Below, one piece after another: positions 35,385-44,756 of a stretch of DNA of 64,000 bases. Origin of the DNA: CAADGV01 sp040290295 (GTDB lineage: Bacteria > Bacteroidota > Ignavibacteria > UBA10030 > UBA6906); contig PSMW01000007.1 in the NCBI GenBank assembly GCA_040290295.1, forward strand, positions 62,001 through 126,000, given 5' to 3'. The notes below the pieces were generated by a model. The model searched no databases. It was given only the letters and a program-made list of their open reading frames with translations, and was not told where the DNA came from. Numbering within the stretch: position 1 is the stretch's first letter; every line of letters begins with the position of its first letter. The translations under genes and the position numbers were made by a program.

Positions 35385-36764
35385 TCAGAGCAGAGTGCCT
35401 CGCAGAATGAGGTACGCGACACTAAAGTAAATAACCAGCCCCGTCACGTCGACCATGGTTGCGACGAACGGTGCGGATGATGTTGCAGGATCGGCACCGA
35501 ACCGTTTCAGAATGAACGGCATCATCGAGCCAATCAACGTTCCCCACAACACAACACCCACGAGACTGAGCGCCACCGTAAGAGCAATGAGCACCCAATG
35601 TGGTCCATAGATATCCGTGAATATACTCCACACAGCAATGCGAAGGAAACCGATCGAGCCCAGAATACTGCCGAGGGCAAGACCTGAAATGAACTCGCGC
35701 CGCATGACATGCCACCACAAGGAGAGCGTGACTTCACCCAGCGCCATTGCTCGGACGATGAGTGTCGAGGCTTGTGAACCGGAGTTTCCTCCGCTGGAGA
35801 TGATGAGGGGAACGAAGAGTGCGAGTACCACGGCGCGTGCAATCTCATGCTCGAAGAAACCCATGGCTGTTGCCGTCAACATTTCGCCGATGAAGAGGAT
35901 GACAAGCCACCCTGCGCGCTTCTTGATCATGCGGGGCAAATTGATTTCCAAATACGGCTCGTCCAACGCCTCCATACCGCCGATCTTTTGAATATCTTCC
36001 GTGGACTCTTCCTCCTGCACCTGTAACACGTCGTCGATCGTCACGATGCCGACGAGGTGACCTTCCGAATCCACCACTGGCAGCGCAGTACGATTGTAGC
36101 GCTTGAACATGTCGACCGCGGTCTCTTTGTCGGCATACACAGAAAGCGCGACGAAGTTCTCATCCATCATCTCGCTCACCTTTTTGTCGAGTGGAGCGAG
36201 GAGAAATTCGCGAATCCTGAGATCGTCGATCAATTTGCCTTTGTCATCGATGACGTAGATGACGTTCAAGGTCTCCTTGTCCTCACCGTTGGCGCGGACG
36301 TAATTGAGCACGTCTTGGACCGTCCAATCTTTGCGCACGGCGATGTAGTCCGGCGTCATCAACCGGCCGATGCTATCCTCCGGATAGTTGAGCAGTGCCT
36401 GGGCTGTGGCGCGTTCTTCAGGCGAGAGAAGTGTGATGAGTTGCTGGACGGCCGCGCTGGGGAGTTCCTCGAACAATGCGGTGCGGTCGTCGGGTGCCAT
36501 GTCGTTGAGGATAGCGGCAACCTGCTCCTGCCCCATTGCCTTGAGTAAACTGATCTGCTTATCGTGCGTGAGGTACTCGTAGGTTTCCGCAGCGAGCTTG
36601 CGCGGGAGAAGGCGAAAGATGATAGCCTCGTCCTCGTCAGGCAAATCGTCTATAAGCTCGGCGAGGTCTGCCGGGTGCCAGTCAGCAAACACTTCTTTCA
36701 GCGTAGCAAAGTCACGCGCCTCGATCAGCGCGCGGATTTCGGGTTGTATTGTCTTGCCGATCAT
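35385..36764 (-). CDS. mgtE: Magnesium transporter MgtE
   Basis: Inner-membrane Mg2+ channel, 459 residues, normal length. The N-terminal superhelical domain (about 1-130, with WHPADLAELIDDLP) is followed by two CBS domains (about 135-260, with ALPVVDSEGHLVGIVTIDDVL), which gate the channel by sensing cytosolic Mg2+. The C-terminal membrane domain of five helices (from about 285) contains the signature ISSGGNSGSQASTLIVRAMA. I saw no M-box riboswitch in the upstream spacer. Confidence 0.96.
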   Translation of the reverse strand: MIGKTIQPEIRALIEARDFATLKEVFADWHPADLAELIDDLPDEDEAIIFRLLPRKLAAETYEYLTHDKQISLLKAMGQEQVAAILNDMAPDDRTALFEELPSAAVQQLITLLSPEERATAQALLNYPEDSIGRLMTPDYIAVRKDWTVQDVLNYVRANGEDKETLNVIYVIDDKGKLIDDLRIREFLLAPLDKKVSEMMDENFVALSVYADKETAVDMFKRYNRTALPVVDSEGHLVGIVTIDDVLQVQEEESTEDIQKIGGMEALDEPYLEINLPRMIKKRAGWLVILFIGEMLTATAMGFFEHEIARAVVLALFVPLIISSGGNSGSQASTLIVRAMALGEVTLSLWWHVMRREFISGLALGSILGSIGFLRIAVWSIFTDIYGPHWVLIALTVALSLVGVVLWGTLIGSMMPFILKRFGADPATSSAPFVATMVDVTGLVIYFSVAYLILRGTLL

Positions 36765-37236
36765 AACGATTCGCGAACTGCTCGTGAAGGGGGAGAATTA
36801 CTTCAAGATAGAGACACAGGAAGACAAAATCACTACGCTTGCGAAAAATTTTCCTCTTTGCCCTTGTCTTCCTCCGACGACACCACACGCGGTTTCGGAC
36901 GGAAAAATCGCGAGATCCAGTTAGAGCACCTTTCAATATTCAAGCGAACTCCAAGCATCGAATGCCCAAGACATTTCCGCTTCGCTTTACTCCGCTCAAC
37001 CTGACGTGTGATACTGGTGTTCGTTACCCTGAGCGCAGCGAAGCGGAGTCGAAGGGGACGGGCGCACGGAGGCGCACATTCCAATGCTCAAGCTCCAAGC
37101 TCCAATTCTTGTACTGTCGACCCCAAGGAAAAGTCGTGGCGGCTCCGTCTGCCTCGGGAGGATTTCATTCGAGATGAATCCATGCTCACTGTTTTGTAGA
37201 TTGGAGGAGATTGGACAACAAGAAGCTGCTGCGCAG
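36765..37236. other. Intergenic region with a REP-like inverted repeat
   Basis: About 470 bases between the divergent mgtE and RNA methyltransferase genes. The only structure seen is the hairpin repeat at 36977-37046 (listed separately). Short in-frame extensions of the methyltransferase gene reach into it but are not conserved-looking. Confidence 0.5.
36977..37046. repeat. REP-like inverted repeat
   Basis: Outer arms CCGCTTCGCT (36977-36986) and AGCGAAGCGG (37037-37046) are perfect complements, and inner arms CGCTCA (36993-36998) and TGAGCG (37030-37035) also pair. The right arm lies in CCCTGAGCG...GTCGAAGGG, which resembles an interspersed bacterial repeat I recall; only one copy was noticed here. 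Confidence 0.5.
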
Positions 37237-38658
37237 ATGATCAAGAAACTCGATGAGATAACGCTGCACCTCGAAACGTTCGCGTCCGAAGGCAAATGCT
37301 TTGCGCGTGTGGATGGGTTTGTGGTGTTCGTTCGGGGCGGGGTGCCGGGAGACGATGCACGCGTACGCATTCGGAAAGTAAAAAAACAGTACGCTGAAGC
37401 CGACTTGATGGAGATTCTGTCGCCGTCGCCGCTGCGTGTAACGCCTCGCTGCAAGCATTGTGGGACGTGCGGCGGATGCACGTGGCAGCACGTGGACTAT
37501 CCTACACAACTCGTGTTCAAGCGACAACAGGTGTGCGATGCGCTCAAACGTCTTGGTGGCTTCGACAACCTCACTGTCAACCCCACACTCGGCTCGGAGC
37601 ATATTTACTCATATCGCAACAAGATGGAATTTTCATTCGGTACCCGCTGGCTCACACCGGATCAGCTTGGTGCGCGTAAGCACGACGGGGTGGCTCCGCC
37701 CCAGGAGGATCGTTTTGCGCTCGGCATGCATCCTGCCGGAGTGTACCAAAAGGTGATCGACCTCGACGAGTGTCATTTACCATCGGACGTGTGCACGACC
37801 ATTCTGCATCTCGTCCGAGGGTACTGCCGCGAGCGCAGGCTGTCGATTTATTCTACCATCACTCATACCGGTTACCTGCGGAATCTTGTGATTCGCCAGA
37901 GTGCATACACAGGCGAGGTGATGGTGAATCTGGTAACCTCGGAAGATAGGCCCGAGATCATGGGACCGCTGTGCACGATGCTGCGGGCAGAAGTTCCCGC
38001 GATCGCGACGTTCGTTAACAACATCACCCAACGGAAGAACCTCGTCGCACTCGGCGATGAAGAGAGGGTCTATCTTGGATCGGGGTACATCACCGAGCGG
38101 ATCGGCAAGCGCGTGTACCGCATCTCCGCCAACTCCTTTTTTCAAACCAACACCAAACAAGCCGAGCGGGTCTACGATACCGCACGAGCCTTCGCCGAGT
38201 TGAATCCCGACGATGTTGTGTTCGACCTGTACAGCGGCACCGGCACGATTGCGTTGCACATTGCTGACGGCGTGAAGACGGTGGTCGGGATCGAAAGCGT
38301 TGCTGCAGCGGTTGACGATGCGCGGCAAAATGCTGTACACAATGGTGTAACGAATTGTACATTTGTGCTGGGTGATTTGAAGGAGCGTCTCACGAACGAC
38401 ACCGCGTGGCTCGCGCAGGTTCCTCCGCCGAGCGTGATCATCGTCGATCCGCCTCGAGCAGGCATCCACGAAAAAGTTGTGCGAGAGATTCTCGCACTGA
38501 AACCTGAACGCCTCGTGTACGTGAGTTGCAATCCGATGACACAGGCTCGCGACCTGAAGCTGATGGGCCACGCGTATCGCATCACGGCGGTGCAGCCTGT
38601 CGATATGTTTCCTCACACCTACCATATCGAGAACGTTGTCGGGATGGTGCGGCGCTAA
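37237..38658 (+). CDS. rlmD: 23S rRNA (uracil-5-)-methyltransferase, RumA/TrmA family
   Basis: SAM-dependent m5U methyltransferase acting on 23S rRNA. An N-terminal TRAM domain (residues 4-55, LETFASEGKCFARVDG) precedes the iron-sulfur cysteine motif CKHCGTCGGC near residue 72. The catalytic domain shows FFQTNTKQAE, FDLYSGTGTIAL (SAM binding), DPPRAG and the nucleophile in VYVSCNPMT. Total is 473 residues from the ATG at 37237. The frame stays open to 37084 and an ATG at 37174 has a GGAGG twelve bases upstream, so the start is uncertain. Whether it modifies one site or two (RlmCD-like) cannot be told. Confidence 0.87.
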   Translation: MIKKLDEITLHLETFASEGKCFARVDGFVVFVRGGVPGDDARVRIRKVKKQYAEADLMEILSPSPLRVTPRCKHCGTCGGCTWQHVDYPTQLVFKRQQVCDALKRLGGFDNLTVNPTLGSEHIYSYRNKMEFSFGTRWLTPDQLGARKHDGVAPPQEDRFALGMHPAGVYQKVIDLDECHLPSDVCTTILHLVRGYCRERRLSIYSTITHTGYLRNLVIRQSAYTGEVMVNLVTSEDRPEIMGPLCTMLRAEVPAIATFVNNITQRKNLVALGDEERVYLGSGYITERIGKRVYRISANSFFQTNTKQAERVYDTARAFAELNPDDVVFDLYSGTGTIALHIADGVKTVVGIESVAAAVDDARQNAVHNGVTNCTFVLGDLKERLTNDTAWLAQVPPPSVIIVDPPRAGIHEKVVREILALKPERLVYVSCNPMTQARDLKLMGHAYRITAVQPVDMFPHTYHIENVVGMVRR

Positions 38659-38765
38659 GCTGTTCTGTCGAGACGATGGGCTGCAAGGCTCTTGCCGTTA
38701 CCCTGATATAGCGTAGAAAATGAGAGCCGAAAAAGCGAAACCCGCTTCTATGACACGCCTTTGCG

Positions 38766-38794
38766 TTGATTTTCTGCGAACCGAAGCCTATCTT
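38766..38794 (+). promoter_or_regulatory. Promoter of the DUF5916 gene
   Basis: TTGATT (38766-38771), 17-base spacer, TATCTT (38789-38794). The predicted transcript start near 38801 leaves only about 12 bases before the ATG at 38813, which favours a later start. Confidence 0.55.
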
Positions 38795-38878
38795 GACCCA
38801 CAGGTTTGACCCATGGGCTGGAGCTATCTGTCAAAGCGTGCGATTGAAGCCGCCGTCCCCCACTCAGCAATGCATGTT

Positions 38879-41317
38879 ATGAAATATGTCTTAGAAGGAG
38901 TTCTCCTGCTCTGCTCGATAGGTTTGGCTGTTGCACTGGCAGGCGGCTCTACGAAGGTGATTCATGCCGTTCGTACCGATGGGCCGATTGTTCTTGACGG
39001 CTTGCTCCACGACTGGCGGTGGCAGGCAGCAACGCCGGTGGAGGATTTTACCCAATTCTATCCCAATGAAGGCGACCAGCCGACGGAGCGCACCTCGGTG
39101 CGAATCCTTTATGATGATCGCGCCTTGTATATCGGCGTCATCTGTTACGACAGCGAACCGCGCGGTATCGTTCCGCAGTTGACGCGGCGCGACCGCGGTT
39201 CCGAAGCCGACCGCTTCACCGTGCAGATCGATTCGTACCACGATCATCGCACGGCGTTCGTCTTCTCCACCAACGTTGCCGGTGTTCAGAGCGATGGGTT
39301 TCTTTCGCAGGATGGCAACGTGTACGATCTCAGCTACGACGCAGTATGGAAAGTGCACACTGCACGCCACCGCGAAGGATGGTCGGCGGAGTTCGAGATT
39401 CCCTTCAACGCCATTCGGTTCTCGCCCCGGTCGGATGCTCGCTACGAGTGGGGGATCAACTTCCGTCGCTATATCAGTCGCAAGCGGGAAACGGACGAAT
39501 GGGTGATGGTGCCGAGCACAGAGCGATTGTTAATTGCCCGCTGGGGTCACCTGCACGGCATCGAGAAGATCACACCGCCGTTGAATGTTAGTTTGATTCC
39601 CTATGTATCGGGCACGGCATCGTTCGAATCCGAAGCACCGGGCATCCGCCCCTTCAAGTCGGACCAAACGGGAAGTGCAGGCATCGACCTGAAGTATGGT
39701 ATCAGTCGCGACTTCACCTTGGATGTGGCAATCAATCCCGACTTTGGTCAGGTAGAGGTCGATCAATCCATTTTGAATTTGACGGTGTTCGAAACGTATT
39801 ATCCCGAGAAGCGTCCGTTCTTTGTCGAGGGGGCATCGCTGTTCGAGTTCGGCAGTGCCGTCGATCATACTCCGCTCGCGCTTTTCTATTCACGTCGCAT
39901 AGGCCAGCGACCGCTCGGCAGCTACTTTGTTTCTCCACCGCCCGGCGGAAGTGTGGAGGCGAATCCGTTGGTTACAACGATTCTCGGTGCCGCGAAAGTG
40001 ACGGGACACAGCGAGTCGGGACTCTCGCTCGGCTTGCTGACGACAGCGACGGCTGAGGAGAACGCTGTCGTGAAAGACAGTACCGGAAATACACAAACGA
40101 TACGCACCGAACCGCGGGGAACGTACAACGTGCTGCGCGTGAAGCAAGAGTTCGGCGGCAGTTCGTGGGTGGGTGTGATGGGAACACTCGCTGCACGCGA
40201 GAAGAGACAGCCGGCGTACAGCGGCGGCATCGACTGGAACCTCCGCTTCGACGACGGGCGCTACACGCTGGACGGCTATCTCGCCGGCGCGCGTTCATCC
40301 AGCACTCGTGTGAGGCCCGATGGCGCAGCCGGACGCGTGCTGTTCTCGAAGATCGCTGCCGAGCATTGGTTCTATACCGCCTCCTACAACTTCGCGACAC
40401 CGTACTTCAGTAGCAACGATCTCGGTATCTTCAACATGCCGCGCTATCACGGCGGCTATGTGCAACTGCTCTACCGAGAAGTCAAAGCCGAAGTTCTCTT
40501 CCGCCGCTACGCCTTCTCGCTCGTTCCCGAAGTACGTTGGAATTGGGACGGCGTCCGCACCTTGGCGCAAGCGGAGGTCTCCTTTACAGCCGACTGGATC
40601 AACTTCTGGCGCTCGACATTGAAATACACGATCAATGACCGTGCATACGATGACAGCGAGCGCGGCATTATTGGATTGTACAAACGTCCTGCGCATCACT
40701 GGCTGCGACTCAGTATGCAAACGGATGAGCGCCAAGCGCTTTCCGTTGCGCTGACAACGGATTTCAAGATCGATCAGAAGCAGAAGACGAGTTTCAGCAC
40801 CTTGGTGGGTATCACGCTGCGTCCCGCCTCGAATATCGAACTGATGCCATTGTTCTACTTCGAGCGGACAAGAAGAGAAGAAACCGGCGTCTTGCGCGGT
40901 GGGCGTATCATCAACGTCGGCGACATGAGCCTGTTTGCCGATCGGGATGTGGATGAGATCGATCTGGCCATGCGCGGTATCATCACCTTCACGCGCACGC
41001 TCTCGTTGCAATTCTACACACAAATCCTTCTCGCACGCGGCAAATACGAGAAGCATCGCGTGCTGATTGGTGGCGACGAGTTTGTTGGGGTTGCGCAGCC
41101 ACCCCCTGCCGATTTCAATTACGCGATCTTCGACGCGAACGTTTTGTTGCGGTGGGAGTTTCTCCCCGGAAGCACGATCTATCTGGTTTGGACGCAAAGC
41201 CGGTTCGGTGACTCGGGCAACTACGCGACCGATTTTGGTCCGCGGCTGCGCGAGACATTCAAACTCCCCCACGACAATGCCGTCCTGCTCAAGATGAGTT
41301 ACTGGCTGGCGTTGTGA
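38879..41317 (+). CDS. DUF5916 outer-membrane protein with CBM9-like N-terminal domain
   Basis: Exported protein of about 812 residues. After a signal peptide (LLLCSIGLAVALA), a carbohydrate-binding family 9-like domain spans about residues 28-215 (GPIVLDGLLHDWRW, ALYIGVICYDSEP, DRFTVQIDSYHD). It is followed by a long DUF5916 region predicted to be beta-barrel, with the family phrase NPDFGQVEVDQSILNLTVFETYYPEKRPFF broken across about 270-300, and a C-terminal aromatic-rich end. No role is established; homologues are common in Bacteroidota-like bacteria. The ATG at 38879 fits the signal peptide; ATGs at 38813 and 38870 are alternatives, and none has a clear ribosome site. Confidence 0.82.
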   Translation: MKYVLEGVLLLCSIGLAVALAGGSTKVIHAVRTDGPIVLDGLLHDWRWQAATPVEDFTQFYPNEGDQPTERTSVRILYDDRALYIGVICYDSEPRGIVPQLTRRDRGSEADRFTVQIDSYHDHRTAFVFSTNVAGVQSDGFLSQDGNVYDLSYDAVWKVHTARHREGWSAEFEIPFNAIRFSPRSDARYEWGINFRRYISRKRETDEWVMVPSTERLLIARWGHLHGIEKITPPLNVSLIPYVSGTASFESEAPGIRPFKSDQTGSAGIDLKYGISRDFTLDVAINPDFGQVEVDQSILNLTVFETYYPEKRPFFVEGASLFEFGSAVDHTPLALFYSRRIGQRPLGSYFVSPPPGGSVEANPLVTTILGAAKVTGHSESGLSLGLLTTATAEENAVVKDSTGNTQTIRTEPRGTYNVLRVKQEFGGSSWVGVMGTLAAREKRQPAYSGGIDWNLRFDDGRYTLDGYLAGARSSSTRVRPDGAAGRVLFSKIAAEHWFYTASYNFATPYFSSNDLGIFNMPRYHGGYVQLLYREVKAEVLFRRYAFSLVPEVRWNWDGVRTLAQAEVSFTADWINFWRSTLKYTINDRAYDDSERGIIGLYKRPAHHWLRLSMQTDERQALSVALTTDFKIDQKQKTSFSTLVGITLRPASNIELMPLFYFERTRREETGVLRGGRIINVGDMSLFADRDVDEIDLAMRGIITFTRTLSLQFYTQILLARGKYEKHRVLIGGDEFVGVAQPPPADFNYAIFDANVLLRWEFLPGSTIYLVWTQSRFGDSGNYATDFGPRLRETFKLPHDNAVLLKMSYWLAL

Positions 41318-41337
41318 GTCACCGGTTCCCGATGCTG

Positions 41338-41369
41338 AACCACGAAAAGCCTTCTGCCGCGTGGTTTTT
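41338..41369 (+). terminator. Terminator after the DUF5916 gene
   Basis: A 7-bp perfect stem AACCACG/CGTGGTT with a 15-base loop followed by a T run, 20 bases after the stop codon. Confidence 0.8.
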
Positions 41370-41483
41370 CCTCCCATTTTTCCTACCTTGAGCACGCAGC
41401 ATGCATCGCCGAACATTCCTTTGTACCATCGTACACATTCTTGACGCAACGACAATGCTTCACCGTAAGCAGGTGCGGGAAGT

Positions 41484-42023
41484 ATGATCCTAACCGATAA
41501 ACGCATCCTCGAAGAAATGGCGAAGGGAACCATCGTCATATCTCCCTTCGACGAAAAACATCTTGGGTCGAATTCGTACGATGTGCATCTCGGTAAGTGG
41601 CTCGCGACGTACAAGAGCGACATCCTCGACGCGAAAGTCCATAACCAAGTCGAATACTTCGAGATCCCCGAGGAGGGAATGATTCTCCTTCCGCACCGTT
41701 TGTATCTCGGCGTGACGGAGGAATATACCGAAACGCACGCGCACGTCCCCTTCCTCGAGGGCAAGAGTAGCATCGGTCGGTTGGGGATCGATATTCACGC
41801 GACCGCAGGCAAAGGGGATATCGGCTTCTGCAATACGTGGACGCTGGAGATCTCCGTCAAACAACCGGTGCGTATCTACCGCGGGATGCCTATCGGTCAG
41901 CTCATCTATTTCGAAATCGACGGCGAAGTGCTGACCGACTACCGATCAAAACCCTCGGCGAAGTACATCGAGCGGACGGACAAGCCCGTCGAGTCGATGA
42001 TGTGGAAAAACTTTTTGAAATGA
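41484..42023 (+). CDS. dcd: dCTP deaminase
   Basis: Deaminates dCTP to dUTP for thymidylate synthesis, a 179-residue homotrimeric enzyme. It opens with MILTDKRILEEM, has SYDVHLG, and the active-site block EGKSSIGRLGI with Ser and Arg, followed by GFCNTWTLEI containing the catalytic Glu. Length is normal for Dcd. It could alternatively be a bifunctional deaminase/dUTPase, which sequence by eye does not resolve. The stop overlaps the next gene's ATG (ATGA), coupling it to a cell-wall amidase lipoprotein. Confidence 0.95.
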   Translation: MILTDKRILEEMAKGTIVISPFDEKHLGSNSYDVHLGKWLATYKSDILDAKVHNQVEYFEIPEEGMILLPHRLYLGVTEEYTETHAHVPFLEGKSSIGRLGIDIHATAGKGDIGFCNTWTLEISVKQPVRIYRGMPIGQLIYFEIDGEVLTDYRSKPSAKYIERTDKPVESMMWKNFLK

Positions 42024-42622
42024 CTGCTCGATCTGCTTTCCTGGTCGCGGTGTTGCTCGCTGCGGGCTGCGAGACCACGCGCATGCAACGGCCGGAGTAT
42101 CCACCGGAGCTGCACATCGTTGTGCGCGAAGCGTGGGGATGGCAACCGAGCGATCGATCCATTTCTGAACACGACATTGACAAGATCACCTTGCATCATG
42201 GTGGCGAGGACGTTCCGCCCGGGAAAGACCCGCAAGAGTTTCTGCGCGACTTTCAGCAGTGGAGTCGAAATGAAAAGCATTGGGTAGATCTTCCGTACCA
42301 TTTCATGATCGACATGCAAGGGACGATCTATGAGGCACGACCTCTTTCGATTCCCGGCGATACGAACACCGGATACGATACGCGAGGACACGCGCTCATT
42401 TGTGTTATTGGCAATTACGAGCACCAAGTCGTCAGCGCCGCACAGGTGGATGCCATCGTGAGGTTGATGGCGTTTCTGGCACAACGCTTCGACGTCCGAC
42501 TCGAGGATATCAAAGCCCACAAAGATTACAGCGAAACATTGTGCCCCGGCATGAATCTGTACAAGCTTTTGCAGGATGGAACAATCATCGACGGCGTCAA
42601 ACGCCGCCTGAAACATCCATGA
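42020..42622 (+). CDS. N-acetylmuramoyl-L-alanine amidase-like lipoprotein (amidase_2/PGRP fold)
   Basis: Predicted peptidoglycan amidase of 200 residues. A lipoprotein signal (LVAVLLAAGC) gives a lipid-anchored Cys at residue 17. The amidase_2 domain begins at WGWQPS and carries zinc ligands in TLHHGG (first His), and AHKDYSETLCPG (second His and Cys), with YHFMIDMQGTIYEARP between. It is thus likely catalytic in the periplasm, in wall turnover or recycling. It overlaps dcd upstream, and its stop overlaps a possible ATG of the next peptidase gene. Confidence 0.88.
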   Translation: MTARSAFLVAVLLAAGCETTRMQRPEYPPELHIVVREAWGWQPSDRSISEHDIDKITLHHGGEDVPPGKDPQEFLRDFQQWSRNEKHWVDLPYHFMIDMQGTIYEARPLSIPGDTNTGYDTRGHALICVIGNYEHQVVSAAQVDAIVRLMAFLAQRFDVRLEDIKAHKDYSETLCPGMNLYKLLQDGTIIDGVKRRLKHP

Positions 42623-42660
42623 TGACCGTTACACTTCTCACCGTGAACGAAAGGAAGCGT

Positions 42661-44754
42661 ATGCGAACGATACACTCACTTCTCATTGCGATCGCTCTGC
42701 TCGCATCGGGCATCGACAGACTGATGGCGCAAACGCCGCGCCCCTTGCGCGTCGACGATCTGTTCGCTATCCAACGCCTTGCCGATCCTGCGCTTTCGCC
42801 CGACGGCAAGTGGGTGGTGTACACGCAAACATCTCCCGACTTGGCACAGAACAAGAATCTCTCCGACCTGTGGATCATCTCGACAGCGGGCGGCGCGCCG
42901 CGACGTTTAACCGACGACCCTGCCGCTGATCGTCGCGCTGCGTGGTCGCCCGACGGGCGGTGGATCGCCTTCGAGTCCACACGATCCGGAACGTCGCAGA
43001 TTTGGATTGTGAGTCGAGGAGGAGGAAACGCGAAGCAATTTACGACGCTCTCGACGGGTGCATCAGAACCCGTATGGTCCCCGGACGGCAAGTGGATCGC
43101 GTTTGTCTCCGATGTGTTTCCGGAGTTTTCCGACAAGCCATTTCCCCTCAGTGATTCACTCAACAAGGAGAAACAGCGCGAACGTGAGCAGGACCACGTG
43201 AAGGCACGAGTGCTCACCAAACTTCTCTACCGACACTGGGATAGTTGGGTAGAAGGGAAGCGCCGTCATCTCTTCGTGCAACCCTTTGCCGGCGTGGAGG
43301 TGCGCACCGAGCCGCGTGACCTCACCCCCGGCGATCGTGATGCGGTGCCCACCTCCTCCACATTTTCTGCCGGTACCGACTTTGCGTTCTCTCCCGATGG
43401 GAAGGAGCTTGCCTACACATCGCCCTCGGCACCGGCACGCGAAGAAGCATGGAGCACCAATCACGATATTTTCATCGTCCCCGTCGAAGGCGGGACGCCG
43501 AAGCAAATTACCACCAACCCGGCCGCGGATGGGTATCCGCGGTATTCACCAGACGGACGGTTTCTGTTGTATCGCGCGCAGGGTGTATCCAACTTCGAAG
43601 CAGATCGGTGGGAGGTGATGCTTTATGAACGTGCGACAGGCAAGGTGCGGAGCCTCACCGAAAATGTCGACCTTAGCGTTGGCGCTCCCGTGTGGGCACC
43701 CGATAGCAAGCGCATCTTCTTTGAGGCGGAAGAGCACGGGCGCGAACCTCTCTACGCAGTTTCCCTTGCCGGCAACGATGTGCGAAAGGTGTTTGCTCAA
43801 GGCGTGAATCGCTCGCTCAACATCTTTCCCGACGGCAAACGCATCCTCTTCACACACGATCGTGCAGTGCGACCCATCGAGCTGTGCATCGTCGGAACGA
43901 ACGGCGCGAACTTCTACCAACTGACGCACGTGAACGACTCGCTCTTCGCGTCGCTCGACATTCCCGAACCGCAAAGTGTGTGGTTCGACGGGGCAGGCGG
44001 AACCGAAGTACAGGCGTGGATTCACACACCGCCGCAGATGAAGGAGGGGATGAAATATCCGCTTGTGTACATGGTCCACGGCGGTCCCCAAGGCGCATGG
44101 CTGGACGCGTGGCACTATCGGTGGAATCCCGCGGTGTGGGCTGCACAAGGTTATGTGGTGATGGCACCGAACCCGCGCGGCAGCACCGGCTTCGGCCAAA
44201 AGTTCGTCAACGAAATCAGTCGGGATTGGGGCGGAAAGGTGTTCGTGGATTTGATGAAAGGATTGGACTACGCATGCACGTTGCCCTTTGTCGATTCAAC
44301 ACGGAAGGCTGCTGCAGGCGCGTCGTTCGGAGGCTATATGATGAATTGGTTCTTGGGCAACGCCGGCTCGAGATTCGCGACCATCATCACACATGCGGGC
44401 GTGTATAACTTCGAGAGTATGTACGGAACGACCGATGAGCTTTGGTTCGACGAATGGGAACACGGCATTCCGTGGGAGAACCGGGAAGAATTCATCAAAC
44501 ATTCGCCGCACATTTATGCCAAGAACTTCCGCACGCCGACATTGATTACGCATGGCGAGCGCGACTATCGCGTTCCCATCTCTGAGGCGATGCAACTCTT
44601 TACCGCGTTGCAACGGCAAGGCGTTCCGTCGAAGTTCGTATGGTTCCCCGATGAAGCGCACGGCATTCTGAAACCCGCCAACAGCAAGTTCTGGCACGAA
44701 ACCGTCTTCGCATGGTTGAAGCACTATACGGGAAGTGGCAAAGGAACAGAGTAG
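42661..44754 (+). CDS. S9 family prolyl oligopeptidase (dipeptidyl/acylaminoacyl-peptidase-like)
   Basis: Secreted serine peptidase of 697 residues. A signal peptide (LLIAIALLASG) is followed by a WD40/TolB-like beta-propeller with repeats of LSPDGKWV, WSPDGRWIAF, WSPDGKWIAF, and an alpha/beta-hydrolase domain with the nucleophile GASFGGYM near residue 553, Asp in GERDYRVP and His in DEAHGI. Peptidases of this kind cleave short peptides in the periplasm. The ATG at 42661 has an AAGGAAG site; an ATG at 42619 overlapping the amidase stop is an alternative. It abuts the converging phosphatase gene with two bases between. Confidence 0.92.
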   Translation: MRTIHSLLIAIALLASGIDRLMAQTPRPLRVDDLFAIQRLADPALSPDGKWVVYTQTSPDLAQNKNLSDLWIISTAGGAPRRLTDDPAADRRAAWSPDGRWIAFESTRSGTSQIWIVSRGGGNAKQFTTLSTGASEPVWSPDGKWIAFVSDVFPEFSDKPFPLSDSLNKEKQREREQDHVKARVLTKLLYRHWDSWVEGKRRHLFVQPFAGVEVRTEPRDLTPGDRDAVPTSSTFSAGTDFAFSPDGKELAYTSPSAPAREEAWSTNHDIFIVPVEGGTPKQITTNPAADGYPRYSPDGRFLLYRAQGVSNFEADRWEVMLYERATGKVRSLTENVDLSVGAPVWAPDSKRIFFEAEEHGREPLYAVSLAGNDVRKVFAQGVNRSLNIFPDGKRILFTHDRAVRPIELCIVGTNGANFYQLTHVNDSLFASLDIPEPQSVWFDGAGGTEVQAWIHTPPQMKEGMKYPLVYMVHGGPQGAWLDAWHYRWNPAVWAAQGYVVMAPNPRGSTGFGQKFVNEISRDWGGKVFVDLMKGLDYACTLPFVDSTRKAAAGASFGGYMMNWFLGNAGSRFATIITHAGVYNFESMYGTTDELWFDEWEHGIPWENREEFIKHSPHIYAKNFRTPTLITHGERDYRVPISEAMQLFTALQRQGVPSKFVWFPDEAHGILKPANSKFWHETVFAWLKHYTGSGKGTE

Positions 44755-44756
44755 AC

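Noticed and set aside
40295..41773. 492-residue minus-strand open frame across the DUF5916 end and dcd
   Set aside because: It crosses a terminator and two well-supported plus-strand genes, and has no domain.
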